Positions 27,812 through 36,916 of a stretch of 64,000 nucleotides of DNA are shown in pieces (the stretch's first letter is position 1; each line of letters begins with the position of its first letter). Under the pieces are notes generated by a model. That model saw only the letters and a program-made list of their open reading frames with translations. It was not told the DNA's origin and did no database searches. Origin of the DNA: Actinoplanes siamensis (GTDB lineage: Bacteria > Actinomycetota > Actinomycetes > Mycobacteriales > Micromonosporaceae); assembly GCF_016862395.1 (NCBI RefSeq), contig NZ_BOMW01000032.1, positions 1-64,000 on the forward strand. Direction: 5' to 3'. The position numbers were made by a program, and so were the translations under genes.

Positions 27812-28426
27812 GTGACGGGCGGATACGCACTGCTCGTCGCGGATCTGATCGGGGTGGCGGTGTTCGCCGCCTCGGGCGCCTCGGCCGGCGTCGCGAAACG
27901 CCTCGACCTGTTCGGTGTGGCGTTCGTCGGCTTCGCGGCGGCGCTGGGCGGGGGCATCCTGCGCGACCTGACGATCGGCGCGGTCCCGCCGCTGGCCTTC
28001 GCGGACTGGCGGTACGCGATGACCGCGGTGCTCGCCTCGCTCGCGGTGTTCTGGCTGCACCCGAGACTGAACCGGGTGCGGCGGACGGTGCTCGTCCTGG
28101 ACGCCGCCGGGCTGGGCCTGTTCACCGCGACCGGCACGCTCAAGGCGATCGGCGCCGGGGTGCCGCCGGTCGGCGCCTGCCTGCTCGGCATGCTCACCGC
28201 CATCGGCGGTGGACTGACCCGCGACCTGCTGACCGGGGAGATCCCGATCGTGCTGCAACGCGACATCTACGCGAGCGTCGCCCTGGGCGGGGCGATTCTC
28301 GTCACCGTCCTGCACCGGCTCGGCTGGACCGGGCTGGTTCCGCTGGTCACCGCCGCGGCATTGATGACCGGGCTGCGCCTGCTCGCGCTCTACCGCCGCT
28401 GGTCGGCGCCCGTCGCGGTGCCGTAA
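27812..28426 (+). CDS. TRIC/UPF0126 family membrane protein
   Basis: 204-aa integral membrane protein with about six or seven helices and the repeated signature GGGILRDLTIG / GGGLTRDLLTGE, one in each half, as in trimeric intracellular cation channel-like bacterial proteins. It is probably a cation channel in the cytoplasmic membrane. It starts at GTG 27812, 7 bp after DUF3039, so the two may be co-transcribed. A T-run hairpin follows. Confidence 0.88.
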   Translation: MTGGYALLVADLIGVAVFAASGASAGVAKRLDLFGVAFVGFAAALGGGILRDLTIGAVPPLAFADWRYAMTAVLASLAVFWLHPRLNRVRRTVLVLDAAGLGLFTATGTLKAIGAGVPPVGACLLGMLTAIGGGLTRDLLTGEIPIVLQRDIYASVALGGAILVTVLHRLGWTGLVPLVTAAALMTGLRLLALYRRWSAPVAVP

Positions 28427-28466
28427 CCGGCGCGTCGCACCGGTCCACGGCTATGCTGGAACCTCG

Positions 28467-28495
28467 CCTCCGCGACCTGCGCCGCGGAGGTTTTT
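28467..28495 (+). terminator. intrinsic terminator
   Basis: CCTCCGCG (28467-28474), 8-nt loop, CGCGGAGG (28483-28490), then TTTTT. A perfect 8-bp stem with a T-run is a classical Rho-independent terminator, placed 40 bp after the TRIC-family gene and before the helicase. Confidence 0.85.
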
Positions 28496-28521
28496 CCATG
28501 GACTGAAGGGATCACCGGAGC

Positions 28522-30240
28522 TTGAGCCCGTCTCTGCCCAATCTGGAGATCTTCCCGCCCCTGCGGGCTTGGCAGCGCAAGGCGATGGTGGAATACCTGC
28601 GCCGCCGGTCCGAGGACTTCATGGCCGTGGCGACCCCCGGCGCCGGCAAGACCACCTTCGCGTTGCGGCTGGCCGCCGAGATGCTGGTCGACGGCACGGT
28701 GGAGGCGGTGACCGTGGTCTGCCCCACCGAGCACCTGAAGACCCAGTGGGCTCAGGCGGCGGCCCGGGTGGGCATCCAACTCGACCACAGGTTCCGCAAC
28801 GCCGAGGTCCACTCGTCGCGGGACTTCCACGGCGCGGTCGTGACGTACGCCCAGGTCGGCATGGCCCCGCAGGTGCACAAGCGGCGCACCGTCACCCGGC
28901 GCACCCTGGTCATCCTGGACGAGATCCACCACGCCGGCGACTCGCGCAGCTGGGGTGACGGGGTCAAGGACGCGTTCGAGCCGGCTGAGCGGCGCCTGCT
29001 GCTGACCGGGACGCCGTTCCGCTCCGACGAGAACCCGATCCCCTTCGTGCAGTACGAGCGGGGCATGGACGGCATCCAGCGCTCGAAGGCCGACTCGGTG
29101 TACGGCTACGCCGACGCGCTGCGGGACCGGGTCGTGCGGCCGGTCATGTTCATGGCGTACTCCGGCGAGACCCGCTGGCGCACCAACGCCGGTGACGAGT
29201 TGGCCGCACGCCTGGGCGAGCCGATGACCAAGGACCTGATCGCGCAGGCCTGGCGGACCGCCCTGGACCACCGCGGCGAGTGGATGCCGCAGGTGATGCG
29301 GGCCGCCCACAACCGGCTGCTGCGGGTCCGGGAGGGCATGCCGGACGCCGGCGGGCTGGTCATCGCCAGCGATCAGACCGCCGCCCGGGCGTACGCGAAG
29401 CTGCTGCACGACCTCACCGGCGAGGCGCCCACGGTGGTCCTCTCCGACGACGACGGCGCCTCCGGCCGGATCGCCGAGTTCGCCGCCTCCGACAAGCAGT
29501 GGATGGTGGCGGTCCGGATGGTGTCCGAGGGCGTCGACATCCCGCGCCTGGCCGTCGGGGTCTACGCCACCAGCGCCTCCACGCCGCTCTACTTCGCCCA
29601 GGCGATCGGCCGCTTCGTCCGGTCCCGCCAGCCCGGCGAGACCGCCACGGTGTTCCTGCCCAGTGTGCCGCACCTGCTCGGGCTGGCCAGCGAGATGGAG
29701 GCGGAGCGCAACCACGTGCTCGGCGCGCCCAAGGAGTCCGACGGCCTGGACGACTCGCTGCTGGAGCGGGCGCAGAAGTCCGAGGACGCGATCGGCGACC
29801 TGGAGAAGCAGTTCGAGGCGCTGTCCGCGACCGCGGAGCTGGAGCAGGTCATCTACGACGGCACGGCGTTCGGCCTGCCGGCCCGGACCGGCACCGCCGA
29901 GGAGGCCGACTACCTGGGCCTGCCCGGCCTGCTCACCCCGGACGAGGTGTCCATGCTGCTCAACAAGCGGCAGTCCGAGCAGCTGGCCGCGCAGAAACGG
30001 CAGGAACGGAACACGCCGGAGCCGCCTCCGGTGGAGAAGGTGGTGCCGATGAGCGCGGGGGAGCGCCGGGCCACCCTGCGACGCCAGCTGAACACCCTGG
30101 TCGCGGCGCACCACCACCGGACCAACCTGCCGCACGGCAAGATCCACGCCGAGTTGCGCCGGCTCTGCGGCGGGCCACCCAGCGCGCAGGCCACCATCGA
30201 GCAGCTCGAGGAGCGGATCGCCACCATCCAGACCCTCTAG
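28522..30240 (+). CDS. DEAD/DEAH-box helicase
   Basis: 572-aa superfamily 2 helicase. Walker A ATPGAGKTTFALR near 38, DEIHH (DExH) near 133, TGTPFRSDEN near 158, and motif VI QAIGRFVRSR near 360. The C-terminal 150 residues are helical and Lys/Arg-rich with no extra domain recognised. The layout resembles UvsW/XPB-like DNA helicases conserved in actinobacteria; the substrate is unknown. TTG 28522 is used; AAGGGA lies 10 nt upstream. No nuclease or methylase neighbour is present, so a defence role is not indicated. Confidence 0.85.
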   Translation: MSPSLPNLEIFPPLRAWQRKAMVEYLRRRSEDFMAVATPGAGKTTFALRLAAEMLVDGTVEAVTVVCPTEHLKTQWAQAAARVGIQLDHRFRNAEVHSSRDFHGAVVTYAQVGMAPQVHKRRTVTRRTLVILDEIHHAGDSRSWGDGVKDAFEPAERRLLLTGTPFRSDENPIPFVQYERGMDGIQRSKADSVYGYADALRDRVVRPVMFMAYSGETRWRTNAGDELAARLGEPMTKDLIAQAWRTALDHRGEWMPQVMRAAHNRLLRVREGMPDAGGLVIASDQTAARAYAKLLHDLTGEAPTVVLSDDDGASGRIAEFAASDKQWMVAVRMVSEGVDIPRLAVGVYATSASTPLYFAQAIGRFVRSRQPGETATVFLPSVPHLLGLASEMEAERNHVLGAPKESDGLDDSLLERAQKSEDAIGDLEKQFEALSATAELEQVIYDGTAFGLPARTGTAEEADYLGLPGLLTPDEVSMLLNKRQSEQLAAQKRQERNTPEPPPVEKVVPMSAGERRATLRRQLNTLVAAHHHRTNLPHGKIHAELRRLCGGPPSAQATIEQLEERIATIQTL

Positions 30241-30242
30241 CG

Positions 30243-30344
30243 CTCGCCTCCCGCGTCGTACGCGGCCTCCTGGTTCCGGCCCTGCTCTCCCTCGCCTCCC
30301 GCGTCGTACGCGGCCTCCTGGTTCCGGCCCTGGTTTCCCTCGCC
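30243..30344. repeat. 48-bp tandem repeat, 2.1 copies
   Basis: The unit CTCGCCTCCCGCGTCGTACG... starts at 30243 and again at 30291, almost identical except for 2-3 bases near the end, and a third copy begins at 30339. It fills the gap between the helicase and the GGDEF gene. Confidence 0.85.
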
Positions 30345-30387
30345 TTGCGGCGCTTCCGGCCGATCAGAGCGTCCGGAGGTGACGCCG

Positions 30388-31971
30388 GTGCGGGATACCA
30401 CACAGCACGCGGTACGCCTGCTGGAGCGCGCCCAGAGCGGCGATCCGGCCGGCGCCCTGGCCGAGGCCGAGACCGTCCTGCGGGCCGTCACCGGGGACCT
30501 GGTGGACGGGCCGGCCTGCATGCACTTCGTCCGGGTGGTGGCGCACATCGCCCAGACCGACCCGCGCGGCGCCATCGCCGCGGTCGAGCCGATGCTGGTG
30601 GCGGCCGTCCGCGAGGGCAGCGGCGGCTGGCAGGCCTGCGCCCTGGCCAGCCGGGCCTGGCAGCGCCTGCGGCTGGGCGAGGTGGACGCCGCCGAGCACG
30701 ACCTCGACGGCGTGCTGCGCGACCTGGTCTCCGCCGAGATGCTGGCCGCCGGCGAGACCGATCCGGTGGCCGCGGTGAACTCGCGGGTCGCGGTCGGTAT
30801 CGGCTACTACGAGCTGCGCCTGTACGAGCTGGTCGAGCCCCAGTTCCGCGGCGCCTACGAGATGAGCGCCGCGGACTGCGGGTCCAACGGCAACCGGGCC
30901 ATGTGGCTGCTGAACCTCGCCGAGATGCATCTGCGGTGGGCCCTGGAGCTCTACCAGGTCCACCGGGCGGACGAGGCCGAGTCACACACCGCCGAGGCCG
31001 AACGGCACGCGGTACGGGCCGCCGCCGAGGTCTCCGGCGACGACGCGTCGGTCTGGCGCGACAACGCCCTGCTCTACGCCGCCTGTGCGCGCGCCGACCG
31101 CCACGACCCGGCCGGCGCCGCTGCCGACATCGAGCGGTACACCGCCCGGCTGCGGGAACGCGACTTCACCCCGGAGGCGCTCGCGCTGAGCCGCCCGTTC
31201 CACGCGGTGGCGCTGCTGCGCTCCGGCCACCCGGAGGCGGCCGTGGACGTGTTGACGGCGGCCGTGGAGCTGCTGCCCCCGGACGCCGACTGGCTGGTGT
31301 CGGCCAGCACCCACCGGACCCGCGCGGTGCTGATGGCCCATCTGGGCTCCCGGGACACGACGTCGACCCTGGCGTACGGCGACAGCCTGGCCGCCGCCCT
31401 CTGGCGGCAGCGGCTCAACACGCTGCACGCCGCCCGGACCATGCACGATCTGGCTGTGCTGCGGGCGCAGCACGAGCAGGTGGCCCGGGCCGCGGACCTG
31501 GACCCGCTGACCGGCATCGCGAACCGGCGGGCCTTCGACCGGGCGGTGGAGCTGGCCGCCGGCCGGCCCGGCGAGATCGCGGTGCTGCTGGTGGACACCG
31601 ACAACTTCAAGACGATCAACGACACCCGTGGTCATGCCGCCGGCGACGAGGCTCTCCGGGCGATCGCGGCGGCGCTGGCCGGCCAGGTCGCCCCCGGTGA
31701 TCTGATCGCCCGGCTGGGCGGGGACGAGTTCGCGGCTCTGCTGGCCGGCGCGGACACCACGGCGGCGGTGGGGGTGGCCTCGCGGATGGTCCGGGCGGTC
31801 CGCGACATCCCGGACTGCATCGCGACGGTCAGCGTCGGGATCGCTCTCGCCCCGGGCGCGGCCGTCCGCTCCGCCGTCCACCGGGCGGACATCGCCATGT
31901 ACCGCGTGAAACGCCACGGCGGCGACGGCATCGAGGTGGACCCCGTCCCAGCCCTCCGTCCAGCCGCCTGA
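30388..31971 (+). CDS. diguanylate cyclase with TPR-like N-terminal region
   Basis: 527 aa. Residues 1-360 are helical, built of 35-40-residue TPR-like units, and contain no membrane segment. The C-terminal GGDEF domain starts at ADLDPLTGIANRRAFDRA; the active site is RLGGDEFAALL, intact, so c-di-GMP synthesis is expected. The upstream inhibitory-site position reads APGD instead of RxxD, so product inhibition through that site is unlikely. GTG 30388 is 8 nt after GGAGG. No phosphodiesterase (EAL) domain is present. Confidence 0.88.
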   Translation: MRDTTQHAVRLLERAQSGDPAGALAEAETVLRAVTGDLVDGPACMHFVRVVAHIAQTDPRGAIAAVEPMLVAAVREGSGGWQACALASRAWQRLRLGEVDAAEHDLDGVLRDLVSAEMLAAGETDPVAAVNSRVAVGIGYYELRLYELVEPQFRGAYEMSAADCGSNGNRAMWLLNLAEMHLRWALELYQVHRADEAESHTAEAERHAVRAAAEVSGDDASVWRDNALLYAACARADRHDPAGAAADIERYTARLRERDFTPEALALSRPFHAVALLRSGHPEAAVDVLTAAVELLPPDADWLVSASTHRTRAVLMAHLGSRDTTSTLAYGDSLAAALWRQRLNTLHAARTMHDLAVLRAQHEQVARAADLDPLTGIANRRAFDRAVELAAGRPGEIAVLLVDTDNFKTINDTRGHAAGDEALRAIAAALAGQVAPGDLIARLGGDEFAALLAGADTTAAVGVASRMVRAVRDIPDCIATVSVGIALAPGAAVRSAVHRADIAMYRVKRHGGDGIEVDPVPALRPAA

Positions 31972-32195
31972 TACACCCCCCAGCCACCGGTCTCCGGCTG
32001 GCCCCCGGCGGTGCCTCGCGCGCCCTGAGCCCCGGCCGCACGCTCGGAGCTGGCACACAGGGGTGTCTCGCGCGGCTCGAGCCACCGCTCGGTGCCAGCC
32101 GGGTAGGTTCGGCTGGGTGGAAGTGTCTCGGGGGCGTTGAGAGGCTTGTGGAGGCCAGCTGGTGGGCCGGCCGCCGCCTACACAGGTGCCGGGCC

Positions 32196-32335
32196 TGCCA
32201 GACGTGGGCGGCGGGCCACTGGGCGTGGTCGGCGGGGCATGGCTGACGTGGTCGGCGGGGTGTGGGGCGTGGCTGACGTGGTCGGCGCGGTGCCGGGCGT
32301 GCCTGACGTGGTCGGCGCGGTGCCGGGCGGCGTGT
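32196..32335. repeat. 30-bp tandem repeat
   Basis: CTGACGTGGTCGGCG occurs at 32243, 32273 and 32303 with exact 30-bp spacing, inside a longer unit that includes GCGGTGCCGGGCGTG. A degenerate copy precedes it from about 32196. The period is a multiple of three, giving the pattern DVVGAVPGVP if translated, but coding is unsupported. Confidence 0.8.
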
Positions 32336-32394
32336 GGTCGCGTCGGCCGGGGACGGGAGGCGCCCGCGGTGCTTTCCGCGGCGCGGTGCGCATG

Positions 32395-32428
32395 CTGAAG
32401 GGGCGCCCCGCGGGAGGCGCCCCTTCAG
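32395..32428. terminator. bidirectional terminator hairpin
   Basis: CTGAAGGGGCGCC (32395-32407), 8-nt loop, GGCGCCCCTTCAG (32416-32428): a perfect 13-bp stem, 34 bp past the stop of the minus-strand DUF7455-like gene. No T-run. Confidence 0.75.
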
Positions 32429-32461
32429 TACCGCGTCTTCAGTTGGGGACCGCTGTTGCTT

Positions 32462-32704
32462 CTAGTTGCTGGAGTTCGACATCATGTCCGCGCCGCGCCA
32501 GGTGAACTCCGGATCGGCGGAGAACTGCACCGCGATCTTCACCAGGTCCTCGGCGTAACGGTTGGCGTGGTGGCCACAGAACACCAGTTCGCCACCGCCA
32601 GCGAGGGTCAAACGGAGCTTCCCGGCTGCATTGCAGCGGTCGCACCGTTCATCGGCTGCTGGGCCGGCCAGATTTCCCGCCGGCGGCGTGAGAGTCGGGG
32701 TCAT
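32462..32704 (-). CDS. DUF7455-like small zinc-ribbon protein
   Basis: 80-aa protein. RCDRCNAAGKLRL and FCGHHANRY provide CxxC and CxHH, a likely zinc-binding ribbon. Such a protein is commonly found beside the principal sigma-factor gene in actinobacteria, as here; function unknown. ATG 32704 has an excellent GGAGGAAGG site, which rules out the longer form from 32737. The acidic C-terminus ends in MMSNSSN. Confidence 0.8.
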   Translation of the reverse strand: MTPTLTPPAGNLAGPAADERCDRCNAAGKLRLTLAGGGELVFCGHHANRYAEDLVKIAVQFSADPEFTWRGADMMSNSSN

Positions 32705-32948
32705 CGCCTTCCTCCTCTGTTCGTCACCGATGAACATGTTCCTCGGCTACTGCTCACACATCGTGCAACACCCTGCGCCACTGCGGCCTTCCCAGAGTGC
32801 CCCGGGGGGACCGACGTCACACCGGTTCCGCCTAGTGTGCCGTGATCCCAGGGTGCCACGTCAACGATCACTTCTGCACAACGGTCTGATCACCACCCAT
32901 TGATGAACGGGTGGTGACCAAACGGACACGGAAAGTTGACTGAAAGTT

Positions 32949-34508
32949 CTAGTCGAGGTAGTCGCGCAGGACCTGCGACCGCGACGGGTGCCGCAGTTTC
33001 GACATCGTCTTGGACTCGATCTGGCGGATCCGCTCGCGGGTCACGCCGTACACCTGGCCGATCTCGTCCAGCGTGCGCGGCTGGCCGTCGGTGAGGCCGA
33101 ACCGCAGCCGGACCACGCCGGCCTCCCGCTCGGAGAGCGTCTGCAGCACCTGCTGGAGCTGGTCCTGCAGCAGCGAGAAGGAGACCGCGTCGACCGCGAC
33201 GACCGCCTCGGAGTCCTCGATGAAGTCACCGAGCTGGCTGTCGCCCTCGTCACCGATCGTCTGGTCCAGGGAGATGGGCTCACGCGCGTACTGCTGGATC
33301 TCCAGCACCTTCTCCGGCGTGATGTCCATTTCCTTGGCCAGCTCCTCCGGGGTGGGCTCGCGGCCCAGGTCCTGGAGCAGCTCGCGCTGGATGCGGCCGA
33401 GCTTGTTGATGACCTCGACCATGTGCACCGGGATGCGGATGGTGCGCGCCTGGTCGGCCATCGCGCGGGTGATCGCCTGCCGGATCCACCAGGTCGCGTA
33501 CGTCGAGAACTTGTAGCCCTTGGTGTAGTCGAACTTCTCGACCGCGCGGATCAGGCCCAGGTTGCCCTCCTGGATCAGGTCCAGGAACGCCATGCCACGC
33601 CCGGTGTACCGCTTGGCCAGGGAGACCACGAGCCGCAGGTTCGCCTCGAGCAGGTGGTTCTTCGCCCGCTCGCCGTCCCGGTTGATCCACTTGAGGTCGC
33701 GCTCGAAGTTGCGCTCGAGCACCTCCTCGCCCTCCTCCGCGGCGCGCAGCCGCTCGGCGGCGTAGAGACCGGCCTCGATCCGCTTGGCGAGCTCGACCTC
33801 CTGCTCCGCGTTGAGCAGCGGAACCTTGCCGATCTGCTTGAGGTAGGCACGGACCGAGTCGGCCGAGGCGGTCAGCTCCGCGTCGCGGCGGGCCTGCTTG
33901 AGGGCCTCGGACTCCTCGTCGTCCCATTCGAAGTCGCCGTCGGTGGCCGAGCTGGCGGCGTCGGAGACGGCGGCCGCCACCATCGCGGCCGGCTCCTCGA
34001 CCACCACGTCCTCGATCTCGGCGGCGAGCTCCTCGGGATCGATCTCCTCGCCCTCGGGACCCTCCTCGCCGGGCTTGGCGGCCTTGGCCGGCGTCGCCTT
34101 GGCGCCCGCGGCCTTGGCGCCCTTGGCCGCCGTGGCCGCCTTGCGGACCGGAGCGGACTTCTTGGCCGGCGCCGCCTCGCCGCCGGCCGCCGGAGCGGCC
34201 TGCTTCGGGGCGGGCGTCGCCTTCTTGGCCGGCGCGGCCTTGGCGGTGGTCGCCTTGGAGGCCGGGGTGGCGGACCGGGCGGCCGCGACCTTGCGGCGGG
34301 TGCTGGCCGAGCCGTCGACGACGACGGTGATGCCGGCGTCCACCAGGCCGCGCAGGATCTTCTTGGCCTGTGCCGGGTTGACGGCTGCGGACTCGAGCGT
34401 GTGCGCGACCTGGGCCGAAGTGAGCTGCCCGCCCGCACCCTGAGCATGGGTGATCAGGGCCTCGGTGAGAGAGCGAACGTCGGCACCGTTCTGGTGGGCT
34501 TCTGTCAC
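32949..34508 (-). CDS. sigA: principal sigma factor (SigA/HrdB)
   Basis: 519 aa. The N-terminal 75 residues are a small helical domain ([15 protein letters not shown]). Residues about 75-160 are a low-complexity Ala/Lys/Pro tract (AAPAKK, KATPAP), then an acidic stretch, typical of actinobacterial SigA/HrdB. Regions 1.2 to 4.2 follow: [41 protein letters not shown] and the [22 protein letters not shown]. It directs housekeeping transcription. GTG 34508 lies 6 nt after GGAAGG. Divergent from suhB; a polyphosphate glucokinase gene found here in mycobacteria is absent. Confidence 0.96.
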   Translation of the reverse strand: MTEAHQNGADVRSLTEALITHAQGAGGQLTSAQVAHTLESAAVNPAQAKKILRGLVDAGITVVVDGSASTRRKVAAARSATPASKATTAKAAPAKKATPAPKQAAPAAGGEAAPAKKSAPVRKAATAAKGAKAAGAKATPAKAAKPGEEGPEGEEIDPEELAAEIEDVVVEEPAAMVAAAVSDAASSATDGDFEWDDEESEALKQARRDAELTASADSVRAYLKQIGKVPLLNAEQEVELAKRIEAGLYAAERLRAAEEGEEVLERNFERDLKWINRDGERAKNHLLEANLRLVVSLAKRYTGRGMAFLDLIQEGNLGLIRAVEKFDYTKGYKFSTYATWWIRQAITRAMADQARTIRIPVHMVEVINKLGRIQRELLQDLGREPTPEELAKEMDITPEKVLEIQQYAREPISLDQTIGDEGDSQLGDFIEDSEAVVAVDAVSFSLLQDQLQQVLQTLSEREAGVVRLRFGLTDGQPRTLDEIGQVYGVTRERIRQIESKTMSKLRHPSRSQVLRDYLD

Positions 34509-34761
34509 GAATGACCTTCCGGAGGCGATGAGTTGGGCACGGCCATGGTCCAGCGCAGCACGCGGGGGCGAGTCTCGCCGGAGTCGATTTGGGAGCCCCC
34601 GGGCCACGGATCGTCGCCGCAGTGAGTGTCCGTGAACGTGGGCAGGGGTGAATTGTAGCGCCGTCTCACGGGATCCTCCCCCCGCAGCACGCCGCCGGGG
34701 GCCGACGACCTCGTCGGAGACCCTCCGGGCGAGAATCGTAATCGGCGGAAAGGACCCATAC

Positions 34762-35571
34762 GTGAGCGAGATTTCTCCAGAGCGGTTGCTGTCGATCGCC
34801 GTCCGCGTGGCCCGGGAGGCGGCGGCCACCGCGCAGCGGATGCGCGACGAGGCGATCGGCGACGTGCAGACCAAGAGCACCAGCACGGACGTCGTCACGG
34901 CGGCCGACAAGGCGGTCGAGCGCCAGGCGGTGGCGGCGCTGACGGCGGAGCGGCCCGGGGACACGGTGCTCGGCGAGGAGTTCGGCGGTGCGGCGGGCGC
35001 GGAGCCGGGCGCGGTCCGCTGGATCCTGGACCCGATCGACGGCACCGTCAACTACCTGTACGGCCTGCCGCAGTACGCGGTCTCGCTGGCCGCCGAGGTG
35101 GACGGCGAGGTGGTGGCCGGGGTGGTGCGCAACGCCGCCACCGGCGACGAGTGGACCGCGACCAAAGGCGGCGGCGCCTGGCGCGACGGGAGACGCCTGA
35201 GCTGTTCCACGGAGACCGACCTGGGTCAGGCGCTGATCGGCACCGGCTTCGGCTACGACGCCCGCCGGCGGGCGCATCAGGGGCGCGTCCTGGCCCAGAT
35301 GATCACCCGTGTGCGCGACATCCGGCGACTGGGTGCGGCATCCCTCGACCTCTGCCTGGCCGCGGAGGGCAGACTGGACGCGTACTTCGAGAAAGGTCTC
35401 AACCCGTGGGATCACGCGGCCGGTGGGCTGATCGCGGCCGAGGCCGGGATGGTGGTGACCGGCCTGGACGGCGCCCCGGCCGGTCCCGAGATGGTGCTGC
35501 TGGCCCCGCCTGCGCTTCACCCGGTGCTGCACGACCTGTTGGTGGAGGTGGACGCCGCGGGCGGCCCGTGA
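34762..35571 (+). CDS. suhB: inositol monophosphatase family protein
   Basis: 269-aa Mg-dependent phosphatase that releases inositol from inositol phosphate; it supplies inositol for phosphatidylinositol and mycothiol in actinobacteria, and related substrates are possible. Motifs: GEEFGG, metal site [15 protein letters not shown], and [19 protein letters not shown] 34762 follows GGAAAGGA; the upstream extension lacks similarity. Position next to sigA matches mycobacterial suhB. Confidence 0.9.
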   Translation: MSEISPERLLSIAVRVAREAAATAQRMRDEAIGDVQTKSTSTDVVTAADKAVERQAVAALTAERPGDTVLGEEFGGAAGAEPGAVRWILDPIDGTVNYLYGLPQYAVSLAAEVDGEVVAGVVRNAATGDEWTATKGGGAWRDGRRLSCSTETDLGQALIGTGFGYDARRRAHQGRVLAQMITRVRDIRRLGAASLDLCLAAEGRLDAYFEKGLNPWDHAAGGLIAAEAGMVVTGLDGAPAGPEMVLLAPPALHPVLHDLLVEVDAAGGP

Positions 35572-35594
35572 GGGGCACGGGCCGCCCGCGAGGC

Positions 35595-36143
35595 TCAGCC
35601 GTCCTCGGGCTTCTTGGCGGCCGGCTTGACGCAGGCGCCGGGCGGCAGGGTCGGCTCGCCGATCTCGACCAGCGACTGGTTGACCTCGGTGGTCGTCGCG
35701 AGCGACTGGAACTGGTTCCCGATCACGATCTCGACGACCTCGCCCTTGCGCTTGGCGCTGTAGACCAGCTTCGACTGGGCGAGGAAGTACGCCTGGACGA
35801 GCTGGGCCTTGCCGACCGCGTCCGGGCCGTACCGGATCTCCGCGACGCCCTTGTACTTGGTCTTGCTCTTGCCGGGCTCCTGGACGGTGAACCGCCGGTT
35901 CTTGAACTCGGTGGACACGCTGTCGGCCAGGCCGGCGGTGTTGGTGCCGTTGAGGACCTTGAGGGTCACCTCGGCGGGATCGTCGGGCAGTCGCACGTCC
36001 GCGAGCGGGGCGCCGTCCGGGCAGTTGGCGCCGTTGGCGATGTCCGCCTGCTTGTCGCGGACCAGCGCGACGATGACGAAGACGATCGCGGCCACGGCGA
36101 GCACGCCGACGACGACGAGCGCTCGGACGCGCGCAAAGCTCAT
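35595..36143 (-). CDS. LytR C-terminal domain protein (Cei-like)
   Basis: 182 aa. One membrane helix (about 8-28, ALVVVGVLAVAAIVFVIVAL), then an extracytoplasmic LytR_C domain with VTLKVLNGTNTAGLADSV near 60 and a C-terminal GACVKPAAKKPEDG tail. In M. tuberculosis the gene at this place (Rv2700, cei) is needed for cell-envelope integrity, so the same role is likely. ATG 36143 has a GGAG site. It is convergent with suhB and divergent from DUF4193. Confidence 0.88.
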   Translation of the reverse strand: MSFARVRALVVVGVLAVAAIVFVIVALVRDKQADIANGANCPDGAPLADVRLPDDPAEVTLKVLNGTNTAGLADSVSTEFKNRRFTVQEPGKSKTKYKGVAEIRYGPDAVGKAQLVQAYFLAQSKLVYSAKRKGEVVEIVIGNQFQSLATTTEVNQSLVEIGEPTLPPGACVKPAAKKPEDG

Positions 36144-36490
36144 GGGTTTTGCTCCAGGATCAGGCGACAGGTCCCGGTGAGGTCGCCGGGCCTGTCGAGA
36201 GGTTAACGTCTGTCCGCCAGGCGCGCGGAAACAGGGAATGCTTCCGGCGTGCCGACGATGATCCAGAGGCTGGTACCCCTACTTTGATGTCGCCTCAGTC
36301 ACATCGGGAACAATGTGCCGCCAGTGGGCGTACAACTCTGCCGCGACAGCGGTAAGGTTCCGCGCTCGCCAGGCCCCGTCCTCGGTGTCCGAACGAGTGT
36401 CAGAAATCGTCTGGCGGAACCGGGAACCGAAACCATGTCACCGGCGTTACTAACGCCAAGTGACACATCGATACAGGAGAGTGAAGACCG
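36144..36490. other. 347-bp divergent intergenic region
   Basis: Between the cei-like gene and DUF4193. The half nearer cei shows nothing recognisable. The half nearer DUF4193 holds two GGAACC boxes and a long palindrome, listed next. No open frame with a ribosome site is convincing. Confidence 0.6.
36416..36465 (+). promoter_or_regulatory. ECF-type promoter candidate overlapping a palindrome
   Basis: GGAACC at 36416 and again at 36423; the second is followed after 16 bp by CGTT (36445), the GGAACC-N16-CGTT form of ECF sigma-factor promoters. The same stretch holds an interrupted palindrome TGTCAC-C-GGCGTT-ACT-AACGCC-AA-GTGACA (36436-36465), 25 bp before the DUF4193 ATG. The palindrome covers the -10, so a repressor site is plausible. 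Confidence 0.5.
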
Positions 36491-36787
36491 ATGGCCACCG
36501 ACTACGACGCCCCGCGTCGCGATGAGGTCGACCTCGGCGAGGACAGCCTCGAGGAGCTCAAGTCCCGCCGTGCAGACTCCCAGTCCGGCTCGGTGGACGT
36601 GGACGAGGTCGAGGTGGCGGAGAGCTTCGAGCTGCCCGGCGCCGACCTCGCCGACGAGGAGCTGACCGTCAAGGTCCTGCCGATGCAGACCGACGAGTTC
36701 CGTTGCTCGCGCTGTTTCCTCGTGCACCACCGCAGCCAGCTGGCGACCGAGCGGAACGGTGAGCTGATCTGCCGCGAGTGCGCCTGA
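36491..36787 (+). CDS. DUF4193 protein
   Basis: 98-aa acidic protein conserved in actinobacteria (Rv2699c type). N-terminal half rich in Asp/Glu (VDLGEDSLEELKSRR); the C-terminal FRCSRCFLVHHRSQL and ICRECA give CxxC, HH and CxxC, a likely zinc ribbon. Function unknown; an RNA polymerase or nucleic acid interaction is possible. AGGAGAG precedes the ATG. Confidence 0.88.
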   Translation: MATDYDAPRRDEVDLGEDSLEELKSRRADSQSGSVDVDEVEVAESFELPGADLADEELTVKVLPMQTDEFRCSRCFLVHHRSQLATERNGELICRECA

Positions 36788-36916
36788 CCGGCGCGCTCGT
36801 GCGCGGAGCAGCTCCGCCCGGCGCCCGCCGCCGGGTGGTGAACGGGGATTGACACGGGGTTTGACCCTGAGGCGGAACCGGGCACAGTACCGGCGACGAC
36901 GACGGGGAGGACGACG

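Larger units (their letters stand above)
31972..32461. other. 490-bp non-coding convergent region
   Basis: Between the GGDEF gene and the DUF7455-like gene. The first 200 bp show nothing recognisable. Then come a 30-bp tandem repeat and a strong hairpin, listed separately. An open frame (32137-32505) runs through the repeat, but it lacks a ribosome site, has no family resemblance and crosses the terminator hairpin. Confidence 0.6.

Noticed and set aside
28522..30240. Defence-system helicase
   Set aside because: No nuclease, methylase or other defence gene adjoins it, and the family is widespread in actinobacterial chromosomes.
32196..32335. CRISPR array
   Set aside because: The 30-bp units are contiguous with no unique spacers, and no cas gene is near.
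32137..32505. Coding gene with decapeptide repeats
   Set aside because: No ribosome site, no recognisable family, and the frame runs through a 13-bp terminator stem.
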